The notes beneath the pieces are model-generated. The model had not been told where the DNA came from, made no database searches, and was given only the letters and a program-made list of their open reading frames with translations. The position numbers and the translations under genes were made by a program. From Comamonadaceae bacterium (GTDB lineage Bacteria > Pseudomonadota > Gammaproteobacteria > Burkholderiales > Burkholderiaceae_C): DNA of 48,310 nt. Shown here piece after piece: positions 21,671 through 32,434 of this stretch. The DNA is taken from NCBI GenBank assembly GCA_947446885.1, contig CANFHZ010000007.1:1-48310 (forward strand). Direction: 5' to 3'. Each line of letters opens with the position of its first letter. Positions within the stretch are counted from its first letter, which is position 1.

Positions 21671-22525
21671 ATGCGCTACCGCTACCCCGCGCTCCTGCTG
21701 CTGGTGACAGTGGTCTGGGGTCTGACTTTTCCTGTGCTCAAGGTCGCCACCGGGCAGCTCTCCGGGGTGGAGATCACCACCCTGCGTTTTCTGATTGCCG
21801 CAGCCTGCATGGGCCCCATGGTGCGTGGCGTTCCGCTGCCCACCTGGCGTGACGGACTGATTCTGGGCGCGCTGGGACTGGCATCACTGGTTGCGCAGGC
21901 CTACGGTTTGCAATTCATCAGCGCCAACCGCAGCGCGTTTCTGACCAGCTTGAATGTGCTCATGGTTCCGCTCATCGGATGGGCTGTGGGTGCCCGGCCG
22001 GGCTGGATGGTGTTCTGCGCTGCGGTACTCGCCTGCGTCGGTGTGGGTCTGATGTCTTTTGATGTGCAGGGCGATTTTTGGGCTGACCTTGCCACGCTCG
22101 CTGCAGCCCTGACCTATGCGGCCTACACCATTCTGATGTCCGCCCGCGCCAAAAACCACGCCCCTGCGCAGCTGGCGGCGGCGCAGATCAGCTGCATGGC
22201 TGTGCTAGGTGCGTGCTGGATGCTGGCCGACAGCGGCGCCGCCCGCGTGCTGTCCTTGCCCGGGCTGCTGGATGCGGAGGTTTGGTGGGGCTTGCTGTAT
22301 CTGGGCGCTGTGGCCTCGGCAGCCACTTTTTTTCTGCAAGCCCTGGCGCAGTCCCATGTGTCTGCGGCGCAAGCGGCCGTCATCTACGCCATGGAGCCTG
22401 TGTTCGCCGCAGCATTCGGCTGGTGGTACATCGGTGAGCAGATGACGCCGCTGGCGCTGCTGGGCGGCGCGCTGGTGATTGCCGCGGTAATCTTGAGCCA
22501 GCGGGCCGAATCGGCCACGCCGTGA
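21671..22525 (+). CDS. EamA/DMT-family transporter
   Basis: About ten TM segments in two EamA repeats; AAVIYAMEPVFAAAFGWWYIGEQMTPLALLGGALVIAAV. Confidence 0.88.
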   Translation: MRYRYPALLLLVTVVWGLTFPVLKVATGQLSGVEITTLRFLIAAACMGPMVRGVPLPTWRDGLILGALGLASLVAQAYGLQFISANRSAFLTSLNVLMVPLIGWAVGARPGWMVFCAAVLACVGVGLMSFDVQGDFWADLATLAAALTYAAYTILMSARAKNHAPAQLAAAQISCMAVLGACWMLADSGAARVLSLPGLLDAEVWWGLLYLGAVASAATFFLQALAQSHVSAAQAAVIYAMEPVFAAAFGWWYIGEQMTPLALLGGALVIAAVILSQRAESATP

Positions 22526-22537
22526 GAGCTGCCGTGC

Positions 22538-23575
22538 TCAGTGTTTGTCGGCCTCTGAGGTGAACGCGTCGGCGAAAAATTCGGCCTCGTCCAAGCCTGC
22601 CAGGTCGCTGAAGTCGCGCTGGGCTGAATCCACCACCACCGGTGCGCCGCATGCATACACCTGGTAAGCCGACATATCCGGAATGTCCTCCAGCACCGCC
22701 TGGTGGACAAATCCGGTGCGTCCGCGCCAGTTGTCCTCGGGCAGGGCATCGGAGACCACGGGCACGTAGCTGAGATGGGGCATTACGGCGCATTGGGCGC
22801 GCACCCAGTCGTCCACATACAGGTCATGGGGTCGGCGCCCGCCCCAGAACAGGGTGGCTGGGCGGGTGATCCGGCGCTCCTGCATGTGTTCAATCAATGC
22901 CTTGATGGGTGCAAAGCCCGTACCGGAGGCCAGCAGCACGATGGGCTTATCGCTGTCTTCCCGCAAAAAGAAGGAGCCCATCGGCCCCTCGATGCGCACG
23001 ATGTCCCGCTCTTTCATGCTGCCAAAGACCAGATCGGTGAAGCGTCCGCCGGGCATGTGGCGGATGTGCAGTTCCAGACCCGGCCCGGTGTGCGGCGCAT
23101 TGGCCATGGAATAGCTGCGCCGTGCCCCGTCGCGCAGCAGCACATCCAGGTACTGCCCCGCGCGGTACTGAAAGGACTCGCTGGCCGGTAATTGCAGTTG
23201 CAGCCGAATCACGTCGGGCGACATGCGCTCCAGGCTGCTGACGCGCGCGGGCATCTTGCGCACCGGCAAAGCGCCCTCTAGCGACACCTGGCGCGACTCC
23301 AGCACCAGGTCGCTGGTGGCCGTGGCGCAGCAGGTGAGCACCATGCCAGCCACTTCTTCGGCGGCGCTCAGCGCCTTGTCCTGGTGATTGCCGTGGATAA
23401 CCGTGCCAGAGATTTTTTTGCATTTGCAGGAGCCGCAAGCCCCGTCCTTGCAGCCATAGGGCAGGCCAATGCCCTGGCGGATTCCTCCGGCAAGCAGGGT
23501 TTCTGTGGCCTCTACGCTGAACGCCCGCCCGCTGGGCTGCACCAAAACCGAAAATTGCGACGCGCTCGCGCTCAT
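22538..23575 (-). CDS. 2Fe-2S ferredoxin/FNR-type oxidoreductase (annotated as CDP-6-deoxy-delta-3,4-glucoseen reductase in relatives)
   Basis: YGCKDGACGSCKCKKISG...TCCA 2Fe-2S ligands, RSYSMANAP FAD site, LLASGTGFAPIKALIE. Confidence 0.87.
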   Translation of the reverse strand: MSASASQFSVLVQPSGRAFSVEATETLLAGGIRQGIGLPYGCKDGACGSCKCKKISGTVIHGNHQDKALSAAEEVAGMVLTCCATATSDLVLESRQVSLEGALPVRKMPARVSSLERMSPDVIRLQLQLPASESFQYRAGQYLDVLLRDGARRSYSMANAPHTGPGLELHIRHMPGGRFTDLVFGSMKERDIVRIEGPMGSFFLREDSDKPIVLLASGTGFAPIKALIEHMQERRITRPATLFWGGRRPHDLYVDDWVRAQCAVMPHLSYVPVVSDALPEDNWRGRTGFVHQAVLEDIPDMSAYQVYACGAPVVVDSAQRDFSDLAGLDEAEFFADAFTSEADKH

Positions 23576-23692
23576 ACAGTGGTTATCCTTGTTCTATGTG
23601 TGCCCCAGCGAAGCCCCAGGCATCCGAAAACGAAGCCGCGATTCTGCCCGCAATCCCCTGCGGGCTACCCCGGCTGCCGTTTAGTCTCTGAT

Positions 23693-24703
23693 ATGCGATA
23701 CCAGCGCACATCCCTTGGACCTGGAAACAGGCGGCCCGCGAACCCCGCCCGTTGGGGCGCAGCACGGCTACCGGGGGGCAGTTTGCCTGCCCGTTTCCGG
23801 CGTGAGCGGGTGCTGGTGGTGGGTTGCGGCGACGTGGGCCAGCGCCTGCTGCGCGACCACCGCAAGGCTGGCGGCGGCCCCCGCTGGCTGGCTCTGACCA
23901 GCCAAGCGGACAAGCGCGCCGCCCTGCGTGCCCTGGGCGCGGCAGCACTCCTGGGCAATTTGGATCAAGCCCCGACCCTGCGCCGTCTGGCAGGGCTGGC
24001 GCATCGCATCGTCCATCTGGCGCCGCCGCCGGGCGAGGGCGAACGGGATCCGCGCACCGCTAACCTGCTGCGCAGCCTGCGCCGCGCGCGCATGCCACGT
24101 TCCTTGGTCTACGGATCCACCAGCGGCGTGTACGGCGACTGCGGCGGTGATTGGGTGGCAGAACCCCGGCCGCTGCGGGCCACCACCGCACGCGCGCGCA
24201 GGCGGGTGGATGCCGAGGCCCGGGTGCGCAGCCTGCCCGCTGCGACGCGCAGCAGCGTGTTGCGCATTCCCGGCATTTATGCCCCGGATCGTGTGGGCGG
24301 CACGCCACTGCCCCGCCTGCAGCGCGGCAGCCCCGTGTTGATGGCTGATGAGGATGTCTACACCAACCACATCCATGCCGACGACTTGGCCCGCGCCTGC
24401 TGGCTGGCCCTGTGGCGCGGGCGCGCACGGCGGGTGTACAACATCAACGATGACAGCCAACTGCGCATGGGTGACTACTTTGACGCGGCAGCACAGCTGT
24501 ATGGGCTGCCACCGCCGCCGCGCGTGTCACACGCGCAAGCGGCGCAGGAACTCAGCGCCGTGCAGATGAGTTTCATGTCGGAGTCGCGCCGCCTGCGCAA
24601 TATCCGCATGAAAAAAGAGTTGGGTTTGCGGCTGCGTTATGCGGATCCTTTGTCCGGATTACGCGGGGCTTCCTTGGGTGGCTACCAGCCTGCGACCTCG
24701 TAA
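23693..24703 (+). CDS. NAD(P)-dependent epimerase/SDR-like protein (YeeZ-like)
   Basis: VLVVGCGDVGQRLLRDHR, SLVYGSTSGVYGDCGGDWV, YTNHIHADDLARACWLAL. Confidence 0.82.
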   Translation: MRYQRTSLGPGNRRPANPARWGAARLPGGSLPARFRRERVLVVGCGDVGQRLLRDHRKAGGGPRWLALTSQADKRAALRALGAAALLGNLDQAPTLRRLAGLAHRIVHLAPPPGEGERDPRTANLLRSLRRARMPRSLVYGSTSGVYGDCGGDWVAEPRPLRATTARARRRVDAEARVRSLPAATRSSVLRIPGIYAPDRVGGTPLPRLQRGSPVLMADEDVYTNHIHADDLARACWLALWRGRARRVYNINDDSQLRMGDYFDAAAQLYGLPPPPRVSHAQAAQELSAVQMSFMSESRRLRNIRMKKELGLRLRYADPLSGLRGASLGGYQPATS

Positions 24704-24773
24704 AGCGGGTGCAAAGCCTGTCAACGTGAGCCCATCGCCCCCGTTGATTAAGCATCCCACACAGGAGCGCCGC

Positions 24774-25424
24774 ATGCAGCACATTGGAATTGCCCTCGTA
24801 CTAGCCAGCGCCGCCTTGGCCGCCAGCGCAGAGGAATTCGGTCGTGTCGTTTCCGCCACGCCGGTCATTCAGCAAGTTGTCGTACCCCGGCAAAGTTGCA
24901 CGGTCGAAAAAGTTCTGGTCCCCGGGCGCAAGTCCGGAGCCGGAGCGGCGGTAGGCGCGATTGCGGGTGGTTTCGCCGGTAGTGCATTGGGCGGAGGCGG
25001 GCGGGGCGGTGCCGCTGCTGCCGTACTCGGTATGGTGGGCGGCGCCGTCATCGGTGACCGGTTTGAAGAAGCCAGCCCGTCCTATGTGCAGGATATCCAG
25101 CGTTGCAGCGTGCAAAACGTGGTCGAAAACCGGGTGTCTGCGTACACCGTGACCTACGAATTCAACGGCACGCTGTACACCGTCCAAATGCCCCACGATC
25201 CAGGCCCCACCATTGCGCTGCGTCTGCTGCCGGCAGATGCCCCGGCCACTGTGTTGGACACGCCCAATGAGACGATCACCTACGCCGCGCCGCCGCTTAT
25301 GCAAGCGCATGCAGCGCCGCTGATCGTCTACCAAGCACCGTTTTACCCCAGCTACCGTTCGCCGCTTGGCATGATTCGCTGGGGTGATGGCTGGGGCCAT
25401 AGGCACCACCGCGATTGGCATTGA
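24774..25424 (+). CDS. Glycine-zipper 2TM domain protein (envelope, SlyB/Rickettsia 17 kDa-like)
   Basis: Signal peptide MQHIGIALVLASAALAASA; GAGAAVGAIAGGFAGSALGGGGRGGAAAAVLGMVGGAVIGDRFE. Confidence 0.82.
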   Translation: MQHIGIALVLASAALAASAEEFGRVVSATPVIQQVVVPRQSCTVEKVLVPGRKSGAGAAVGAIAGGFAGSALGGGGRGGAAAAVLGMVGGAVIGDRFEEASPSYVQDIQRCSVQNVVENRVSAYTVTYEFNGTLYTVQMPHDPGPTIALRLLPADAPATVLDTPNETITYAAPPLMQAHAAPLIVYQAPFYPSYRSPLGMIRWGDGWGHRHHRDWH

Positions 25425-25454
25425 GCTGCCCATCCGGGTGACGGGGCAACAGGA

Positions 25455-28400
25455 CTACAGGCTTGGGGCGGTAATCGGTCCTTTGCCGCTGAAACGTTCC
25501 AGTGCCAGATACAGAACCGGGGTGATAAACAGCGTAATCGCCTGTGAAAACAGCAGGCCGCCCACCACGGCCAGGCCCAGAGGCTGGCGCAACTCCGCAC
25601 CTGCGCCCCAGCCTAAGGCGATGGGTAAAGCGCCAACGAGCGCGGCCAGCGTCGTCATCATGATGGGACGGAAGCGCAGCACGCAGGCTGCGTGAATCGC
25701 CTGCTCCGGGCGCATGCCTTCGTGCCGTTGCGCCTCCAGCGCAAAGTCAATCATCATGATGGCGTTTTTCTTCACGATGCCGATGAGCATCACGATGCCA
25801 ATGGTGGCGATCAGGGTCAAGTCCTGGCCGAAGAGCATCAAGGTTCCCAGCGCGCCCATGGCCGCCGAGGGCAGGCCAGCGAGGATGGTGATGGGGTGGA
25901 TATAGCTCTCGTAGAGCACGCCCAAGAGCACGTAAATGACCACCAGCGCGGCGATAACCAGAACCAGTTGACTACCTTGCGAGTTCTTGAAAACCGCGGC
26001 GTCACCGCCGTAGCTGGTGATGACCGAGCTGGGCATTTGAATCGCTTCGCGTGCTTGGTCGATCTTGGCGGTGGCGTCACCCAAGGCGGTTCCCGGTGCC
26101 AGATTGAAAGACACCGTGACCGCTTGCAGCTGCCCGACATGGTTGATGGCGGTCGGGCTGGAGCTGCGTTCCACTGTGGTGAAGCTGGAAATCGGCACCA
26201 GCGTGCCGGAGTTAGCGCGCACATAAATGCTGTTGAGCGCAAATTCGTCCTGCTTGGCCTCGGGCGCAAGCTCCATGATTACCTGGTAGGTGTCGGTGGG
26301 CAGATAAATGGTGGAGACCTGCCGCTCGCCAAAGGCGCTGTACAGGGCGGAGCGCACCGCCTCCATGCTCACGCCCAGCACATTGGCGCGGTCGCGGTCA
26401 ATCTTCAGCTGGGCTTGCAGCCCACGCATCTGCGCGTCGCTGGTCACATCGCGGAAGATGGGGTCAGCGCGCATTTTTTCCTGCAACTTCGCCGACCAGC
26501 CGCCCAGCTCCTCAGGCCGCAGGCTTTGCAGGATGTACTGGTACTGTGCTTTGCTTTGGCGTCCGCCGAGCTGCAGGTTCTGTACCGGACGCATGAAGAC
26601 GTTGATGCCGGCCACCGCACGCAGCTTGCGGCGCAGGCCCTCAATCACTTTTTTCGCCGGCACCCGCTGATTTGCAGGCTTGAGTGAGATAAACATGCGG
26701 CCAATGCTTTGGCTGTTGCTGCCGCCGTTGAACGAATTGACGGCGGCCACGTTCTCGTCAGCCCGAATGATGGCTGCCGCACGTTCCTGCAGCTGCACCA
26801 TGGCCGGGAAGGAGATGTCCTCGCCGCCCTCGGTGGTGACGATGATTTGCCCGATGTCTTCCTCCGGGAAAAAACCCTTGGGGATGACGTTGACCATGTA
26901 GAGCGTTCCAGCCAGCGTGCCCAGCGCGATCAGCAAGACCAGTTTGCGCCAGCGCAAGGCCAGATTGAGGGCACGGGTATAGCCCGCCAGCAGCAGATTA
27001 AAGCCACGTTCAAACAAGCGCACCACCACGCCCGGCGCCTTTTTATGCGCCTCGTCGGTCAAAAACCGGCTGGCCAGCATGGGCACCAGCGTGAGCGATA
27101 CAAAAGCCGAGACCAGAATCGCCAAGCCCACCACCACCGCAAACTCATGGAACAGCAGGCCGATAACGCCTGGCATGAAGAAAATGGGGATAAACACCGC
27201 CACCAGCGATGCCGATATGGAAACAATCGTGAAGCCCACCTCGCGCGCGCCACGCAGCGCCGCGCTGAAAGGTTCCTCGCCTTTTTCGACGTGGCGGATG
27301 ATGTTCTCCAGCACCACGATCGCATCGTCCACAACCAGGCCTACGGCCAGGGTCAGGCCCAACAGCGAAATATTGTCCAGGCTGTAATTCAGGCCCCAGA
27401 GCAGGGCCAGCGCACCCATGAGCGAAATGGGCAGCGACAAGGTGGGGATGATGGTGGCGACAAAGCGGCGCAGAAACAGAAAAATCACCAGAACCACCAG
27501 GGCAATCGTCCCGGCCAGGGTCAGCGTCACATCGTGCAGGGCCTCGCGCACCGAAGCGGACCGGTCATTGATGGGCGTCATTGATACCGAGGCCGGCATC
27601 TGCGCCTGCAAATCGGGCAGCGCGGCGCGAATCGTGTCCACCACTTTGACGGTGTTGGCACCTGGCTGGCGCTGAATCGCAATCGTGATCGAGGTATCGC
27701 CGTTGAAGGTGGCCCAGGTGCGCAGGTTTTCGATGCTGTCTTCCACCTTGGCCACGTCCCGCAGACGCACCGGAAAACCACCTTTGGTGCTGATGATGAG
27801 ATTGCCAAAATCGCGGGCGTTGGTGAGCTGCTTGTTGGCCTGCAGGATCAACGACTGCCGGGGCCCGTCCAGCGTGCCCACCGGCGTGTTCACGTTGGCC
27901 GCGCGCAGGGCTGCGCTCAGTTCGTCCAAGCCGATATTGCTGGCCAGCAGTGCGTCGGGTTTGACGCGAACCCGCACTGCAAAGCGCTTGGCCCCGTAAA
28001 TATTCACCTGCGCCACACCATCCACTGTAGACAGCGTGGGTGAGACCAGATGGTCCGCGTAGTCCTGCAGTTCCTGTGGCGACAGCGAGGGCGATGTCAT
28101 GGACAAAAACAGAATCGGTGCGTCCGCCGGATTCACTTTGCGGTAAGAGGGCGGGTTGGTCATGTCCTGCGGCAGCGCGCGCTGGGCCCGCAGCAACGCG
28201 GCTTGCACGTCCACGGCGGCGGCATCAATGTCGCGCCCTTCCTCAAACTCCAGCGTGATGGACGTGCTACCCAGTCCGCTGCTGGAGCTGATGGTGCGCA
28301 GCCCGGGCACGGTTTGAAATTGCTTTTCCAGCGGCAGTGCCACCGAGGTAGCCATGGTTTCCGGGTTGGCGCCGGGCAGCGAGGCCGAGACATTGATCAC

Positions 28401-28529
28401 CGGTGTGTCGTAGCTGGGTAGCGCCGACACCGGGATATTCCGAAAGCCGATGACGCCGGCTGCGACGATGGCCACGTTCAGCAACACCGTCATCACAGGA
28501 CGGCGTACAAAAACTTCTGAAAAATTCAT
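25455..28529 (-). CDS. RND efflux transporter permease (HAE1/MdtB-MdtC-like)
   Basis: 1024 aa; MNFSEVFVRRPVMTVLLNVAIVAAGVIGF, LTLAVGLVVDDAIVVLENI, GIVKKNAIMMIDFAL. Confidence 0.95.
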   Translation of the reverse strand: MNFSEVFVRRPVMTVLLNVAIVAAGVIGFRNIPVSALPSYDTPVINVSASLPGANPETMATSVALPLEKQFQTVPGLRTISSSSGLGSTSITLEFEEGRDIDAAAVDVQAALLRAQRALPQDMTNPPSYRKVNPADAPILFLSMTSPSLSPQELQDYADHLVSPTLSTVDGVAQVNIYGAKRFAVRVRVKPDALLASNIGLDELSAALRAANVNTPVGTLDGPRQSLILQANKQLTNARDFGNLIISTKGGFPVRLRDVAKVEDSIENLRTWATFNGDTSITIAIQRQPGANTVKVVDTIRAALPDLQAQMPASVSMTPINDRSASVREALHDVTLTLAGTIALVVLVIFLFLRRFVATIIPTLSLPISLMGALALLWGLNYSLDNISLLGLTLAVGLVVDDAIVVLENIIRHVEKGEEPFSAALRGAREVGFTIVSISASLVAVFIPIFFMPGVIGLLFHEFAVVVGLAILVSAFVSLTLVPMLASRFLTDEAHKKAPGVVVRLFERGFNLLLAGYTRALNLALRWRKLVLLIALGTLAGTLYMVNVIPKGFFPEEDIGQIIVTTEGGEDISFPAMVQLQERAAAIIRADENVAAVNSFNGGSNSQSIGRMFISLKPANQRVPAKKVIEGLRRKLRAVAGINVFMRPVQNLQLGGRQSKAQYQYILQSLRPEELGGWSAKLQEKMRADPIFRDVTSDAQMRGLQAQLKIDRDRANVLGVSMEAVRSALYSAFGERQVSTIYLPTDTYQVIMELAPEAKQDEFALNSIYVRANSGTLVPISSFTTVERSSSPTAINHVGQLQAVTVSFNLAPGTALGDATAKIDQAREAIQMPSSVITSYGGDAAVFKNSQGSQLVLVIAALVVIYVLLGVLYESYIHPITILAGLPSAAMGALGTLMLFGQDLTLIATIGIVMLIGIVKKNAIMMIDFALEAQRHEGMRPEQAIHAACVLRFRPIMMTTLAALVGALPIALGWGAGAELRQPLGLAVVGGLLFSQAITLFITPVLYLALERFSGKGPITAPSL

Positions 28530-29914
28530 GGCGTAGCCCGAGGCCTGGAGCCTGCGTCGGCAGCACCGGGAGCTGCGGACGCACCGGGGTTCGCGCCCGC
28601 AACCGGGTTGGCCGGGGCAGCTGCGCCGGCGGCACCCGGCGCGGCGTCTTTGGGATCCTTGGCGCGTTCGACCACGGCGCTGCCGGGGCGCAAGTTCTGT
28701 TTGCCCTCCAGCACCACAGATTCACCGATCTCCACGCCGGTGATGGCGACCTCTGCACCTTGCGGTTGCACAACTTTCACCGGGCGCACGACCGCTTTGC
28801 CGTTCTCCACCACATAGACCGTGGTGCCCCGGGCGCCGTAAATCACCGCCGCTTGCGGCACCACCAGCGCGTCCTTGACCTCGCGCAGGTTCTGCTGGAT
28901 TTCGACAAATGCGCCCGGCCATAGCTTTTCGTCATCATTCTGGAAGTAGGCCTTGGCCTTGACCACACCGGATGCGGGATCGACTGCGCTGTCCACAAAC
29001 TGCAGTTTGCCTTTGAAAACGCCGCCGTTGTCGGCCAGGGTGGCGGTGACGGCAACGCCGCCTTCCTTGAGGCCGGTCAGCGCATCGGCAATATTGCGCT
29101 GTGGCAGTGTGAAGGTTACGGCAATCGGACTGATTTGGGTGATCGTCAGCAGGACTGTTTTGTTGGCCTCTAACGCCGAGCCCACGGTCACATTAACCAC
29201 CCCAACCCGGCCCGCCTGGGGCGCGCTGATCCGGGAGAAGGACTGCGCTACCCTGACTGCATCGATCGCTGCCTTGTCGGCGTTCACGGTGGCCTGCCAG
29301 CTTTCGACGGCTGCCAGGTTGGTGTCGACCGAGCCCTGCGAGATGAACTGGCGCGCAAGCAAATCCTGCGCCCGCTTGAGCTGGCGCTGCGCGTCGGCCA
29401 GCGCCGCAGAGTCTTTGGCGAGCTGCGCCTGCGCTTTGGCGATGTTGGCGTCCTCGGTGCGCGCATCCAGCACAAACAGCAATTCGCCTGCCTTCACGTA
29501 CTGTCCGTCGCGCACGTTGACCTTGGTCACGATTGCGCTGACCTGGGGTTTGACATCCACAGTGCGTATGGGTGTGACCACGCCGGCCGAACGCAAGCGC
29601 ACAGCCAGGTCTTTTTGCTCGACCTTGACGGTGGTAACCGTCACCGGCGGGGCCGGGGGTGCCGCCGCACCCGCCGCACCCGCTGTACCCGCTGCGGGCG
29701 GGGCAGCGGTGCCGCTGCTGCTGCTAGCACCACTGGAGGTTCCGGCACCAGTCTGTGCCGCCCCGGCCGGGGCGGCACCATTGGCCGGGCTTGGTGCCGC
29801 TAGGGGTGCATCAGCCCCGTCTTTTTTGCCGCAGGCGGCTAGAAAAGCGCCTGCCGCCAGAAGCGCCATGCTCCAGCCTGCCACTGCAAGCGTCTGCCGA
29901 AAAATCTTGCTCAT
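28526..29914 (-). CDS. RND efflux periplasmic adaptor (membrane fusion protein), predicted lipoprotein
   Basis: Lipobox-like FLAACGKKDG; biotinyl-lipoyl-like RLRSAGVVTPIRTVDVKPQVSAIVTKVNVRDGQYVKAGELLFVLDAR; 4 nt overlap with the permease gene. Confidence 0.93.
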   Translation of the reverse strand: MSKIFRQTLAVAGWSMALLAAGAFLAACGKKDGADAPLAAPSPANGAAPAGAAQTGAGTSSGASSSSGTAAPPAAGTAGAAGAAAPPAPPVTVTTVKVEQKDLAVRLRSAGVVTPIRTVDVKPQVSAIVTKVNVRDGQYVKAGELLFVLDARTEDANIAKAQAQLAKDSAALADAQRQLKRAQDLLARQFISQGSVDTNLAAVESWQATVNADKAAIDAVRVAQSFSRISAPQAGRVGVVNVTVGSALEANKTVLLTITQISPIAVTFTLPQRNIADALTGLKEGGVAVTATLADNGGVFKGKLQFVDSAVDPASGVVKAKAYFQNDDEKLWPGAFVEIQQNLREVKDALVVPQAAVIYGARGTTVYVVENGKAVVRPVKVVQPQGAEVAITGVEIGESVVLEGKQNLRPGSAVVERAKDPKDAAPGAAGAAAPANPVAGANPGASAAPGAADAGSRPRATP

Positions 29915-30037
29915 CGTGCATCCGAGTTCAAAAGTTCATACCGCCCGCTCCCGTCCAAGCTCGGGTCTTTCGCGGGCACATCCGGCGCATCTTATCGGCA
30001 CAAACGCCCGTGGCGGTGCAGCCGGGTGCGTGGGGAA

Positions 30038-31036
30038 TCAGACGGCCGCCCAGGTGCCGCTTCGCTCGGACGCGAATAAGGCGTCTATCACCCGCATATT
30101 GGCAATGGCATCTTCCACACCGTAGGGCAGGGCAATTTCGCCGCGCACTGCACGGGAAAAAGCGTCGCCTTGCAAGCCGTACTGGTCGCAGGCGGCAATG
30201 GTTTCGGGCTGCACCGAGCCACCATCGAGTTGCGAACCGTCGTCGCTGAAGATGCGCGTGCTGCCACCCAGTGGTGCGTTAAAGGGAATTTGTACCTCGA
30301 TGCGCTTGGACGTTCCGCAGACCTGTACCCGCTGGTAGGGCACGGACTGGGTTGAGACGGTGAAGTCCAGCCTGCGCCCTTGGCCGAAATCCAGCAGCGC
30401 GCTGACCAGGCGGTCGGTCTTGAATTCCGGGTCACGCTCCACCAGCGCGATGGCGCGCACCGGCTCGCAGCCGAACAGCAAACGGGCGGTGACGATGGGG
30501 TAGCAGCCGATGTCGTAGAGCGCGCCACCGCCGGTGGCGGGCTGGTTGCGGATGTTGGCCGCATCTCGGTTGAAGTAGGAAAAGTAAGACTGGATAGAGC
30601 GCAAATCCCCCAGCGCCCCGCTGCGTACCCGGTCCCGCACGGTCAGCCACTGCGGATGAAAGCGCACCATAAAGGCTTCCATGATGTGCACCTTGCCCGC
30701 CACCTCGCGCAGTTGCGCCGCCTCGGTGGCGCTCATGGCCATAGGCTTTTCGCACAGCACGTGCTTGCCCGCCCGCGCAGCCATCAGCGTCAAGGGAATG
30801 TGCTGGTCATTGGGCAGTGGGTTGTAAACGGCCTCGATCTCGGGGTCGGCCAGCAGTTCTTCGTAGCTGCCGTAGGCCCTGGGAATTCCGAGTTTGTCGG
30901 CCAGCGCGCGGCCACGCCCCAGATCGCGTGAAGCGATGGCGCGGATCTCGCAGTGCTGCGCGGCTTGCATGCCCGGTATCACTTTTTCCCAGCCGATGCG
31001 GGCGGTGCTGAGCACGCCCCAGACTACTTTTTTCAT
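30038..31036 (-). CDS. Gfo/Idh/MocA family oxidoreductase
   Basis: MKKVVWGVLSTARIGWEKVIPGM, VYNPLPNDQHIPLTLMAARAGKHVLCEKPMA (EKP motif), YDIGCYPI. Confidence 0.92.
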   Translation of the reverse strand: MKKVVWGVLSTARIGWEKVIPGMQAAQHCEIRAIASRDLGRGRALADKLGIPRAYGSYEELLADPEIEAVYNPLPNDQHIPLTLMAARAGKHVLCEKPMAMSATEAAQLREVAGKVHIMEAFMVRFHPQWLTVRDRVRSGALGDLRSIQSYFSYFNRDAANIRNQPATGGGALYDIGCYPIVTARLLFGCEPVRAIALVERDPEFKTDRLVSALLDFGQGRRLDFTVSTQSVPYQRVQVCGTSKRIEVQIPFNAPLGGSTRIFSDDGSQLDGGSVQPETIAACDQYGLQGDAFSRAVRGEIALPYGVEDAIANMRVIDALFASERSGTWAAV

Positions 31037-31059
31037 GGTGTGTTGGCCTTAGCGGGTAA

Positions 31060-32379
31060 TTACAAATAGGAGTTGAGCAGGTTTTCCAGATATTCCTGGC
31101 GGCCCGATACGGGGGCGGTGTCGCGGTTGGCCGCCAGCACCTGGTCGGCCAAAGCGTCCAGGCCCAGGCTGCCGCCCATGATCTGCTGGCCCAGCGGGGT
31201 GTTCCACCCGGCGTAACGCGCCTCAATGTGCGCAGCCAGCTTGCCATCCAGCAGCATCTGTTCGGCAATCAGCAGAGCCCGTGCAGACACATCCATGGCA
31301 CCCACGTGGCCGTAAAACATGTCTTGCGGATCGATGGACTGGCGGCGCACCTTGCTGTCAAAGTTCAGGCCGCCGGTCGTGAATCCACCGCCTTGCATGA
31401 TCAGGTACAGCGCGAGTGCGGTCTCGGCGATGCTGTTGGGGAACTGGTCGGTGTCCCACTGGCATTGCATATCGCCCCGGTTCATGTCGATGGAGCCGAA
31501 GATGCCCAGATCGATGGCGCTGGCAATTTCGTGCTCAAAGCTGTGGCCCGCCAGGGTGGCGTGGTTGGCTTCAATGTTGACGCGGATCTCTTTTTCCAGC
31601 CCGTGCTTTTGCAAAAAGCCAAACACGGTTGCCACGTCAAAGTCGTACTGGTGCTTGGAAGGTTCGCGCGGCTTGGGTTCCAGCAGGATGGTGCCCTTGA
31701 AGCCGATCTTGTGTTTGTAGTCCACCACCATGTGCAGAAAGCGGCCCATCTGGTCGAGTTCCTGTCCCATGCGGGTGTTGAGCAGCGTTTCGTAACCTTC
31801 GCGTCCACCCCACAGCACGTAATTGGCACCACCCAGTTTGAGGGTGGCGTCCATGGCCTCTTTGACCTGCACGGCTGCGAGAGCAAAAATTTCCGGGTCG
31901 GGGTTGGTGGCAGCGCCCGCCATGAAGCGGCGGTGGCTGAAGAGATTGGCCGTACCCCAGAGCAGGCGTATGCCGCTGGCCTCTTGTTTGGCTGCCAGCA
32001 CATCGACCATGGCACGCAGGTGGTTCACGCTCTCGCGCGGGCTGCTGCCCTCGGGTGCGACGTCGCGGTCATGGAAGCAGTAGTAGGGCGCGCCAAGGGT
32101 GCTGAAAAATGCGAACGCGGCGTCCGCCTTGGCGCGTGCCGCGGCCATGGGGTCGGCCATGTGCTGCCAGGGGCGCTCGAATGTGCCGTCGTAGCCAAAA
32201 GGATCAAACCCGTTCCAGGAAAAGCTGTGCCAGTAGCACACCGCAAAGCGCAACTGCTCTTCCATGCGCTTGCCCAGCACCATGCGGTCTTTGTCGTACC
32301 ACTTGAAGGCCAGCGGGTTCTGGGATTGCGGTCCCTCAAAGCGGATAGGCTCTACGCCGTGAAAGTAGGTGCTGCTCAT
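31060..32379 (-). CDS. xylA: Xylose isomerase
   Basis: 439 aa; [70 protein letters not shown]. Confidence 0.97.
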   Translation of the reverse strand: MSSTYFHGVEPIRFEGPQSQNPLAFKWYDKDRMVLGKRMEEQLRFAVCYWHSFSWNGFDPFGYDGTFERPWQHMADPMAAARAKADAAFAFFSTLGAPYYCFHDRDVAPEGSSPRESVNHLRAMVDVLAAKQEASGIRLLWGTANLFSHRRFMAGAATNPDPEIFALAAVQVKEAMDATLKLGGANYVLWGGREGYETLLNTRMGQELDQMGRFLHMVVDYKHKIGFKGTILLEPKPREPSKHQYDFDVATVFGFLQKHGLEKEIRVNIEANHATLAGHSFEHEIASAIDLGIFGSIDMNRGDMQCQWDTDQFPNSIAETALALYLIMQGGGFTTGGLNFDSKVRRQSIDPQDMFYGHVGAMDVSARALLIAEQMLLDGKLAAHIEARYAGWNTPLGQQIMGGSLGLDALADQVLAANRDTAPVSGRQEYLENLLNSYL

Positions 32380-32434
32380 GGAAATTCCTGCCGTTTGAAA
32401 GTGAAGGTAACGATAAAGATAAAAAGTTCAGGGT

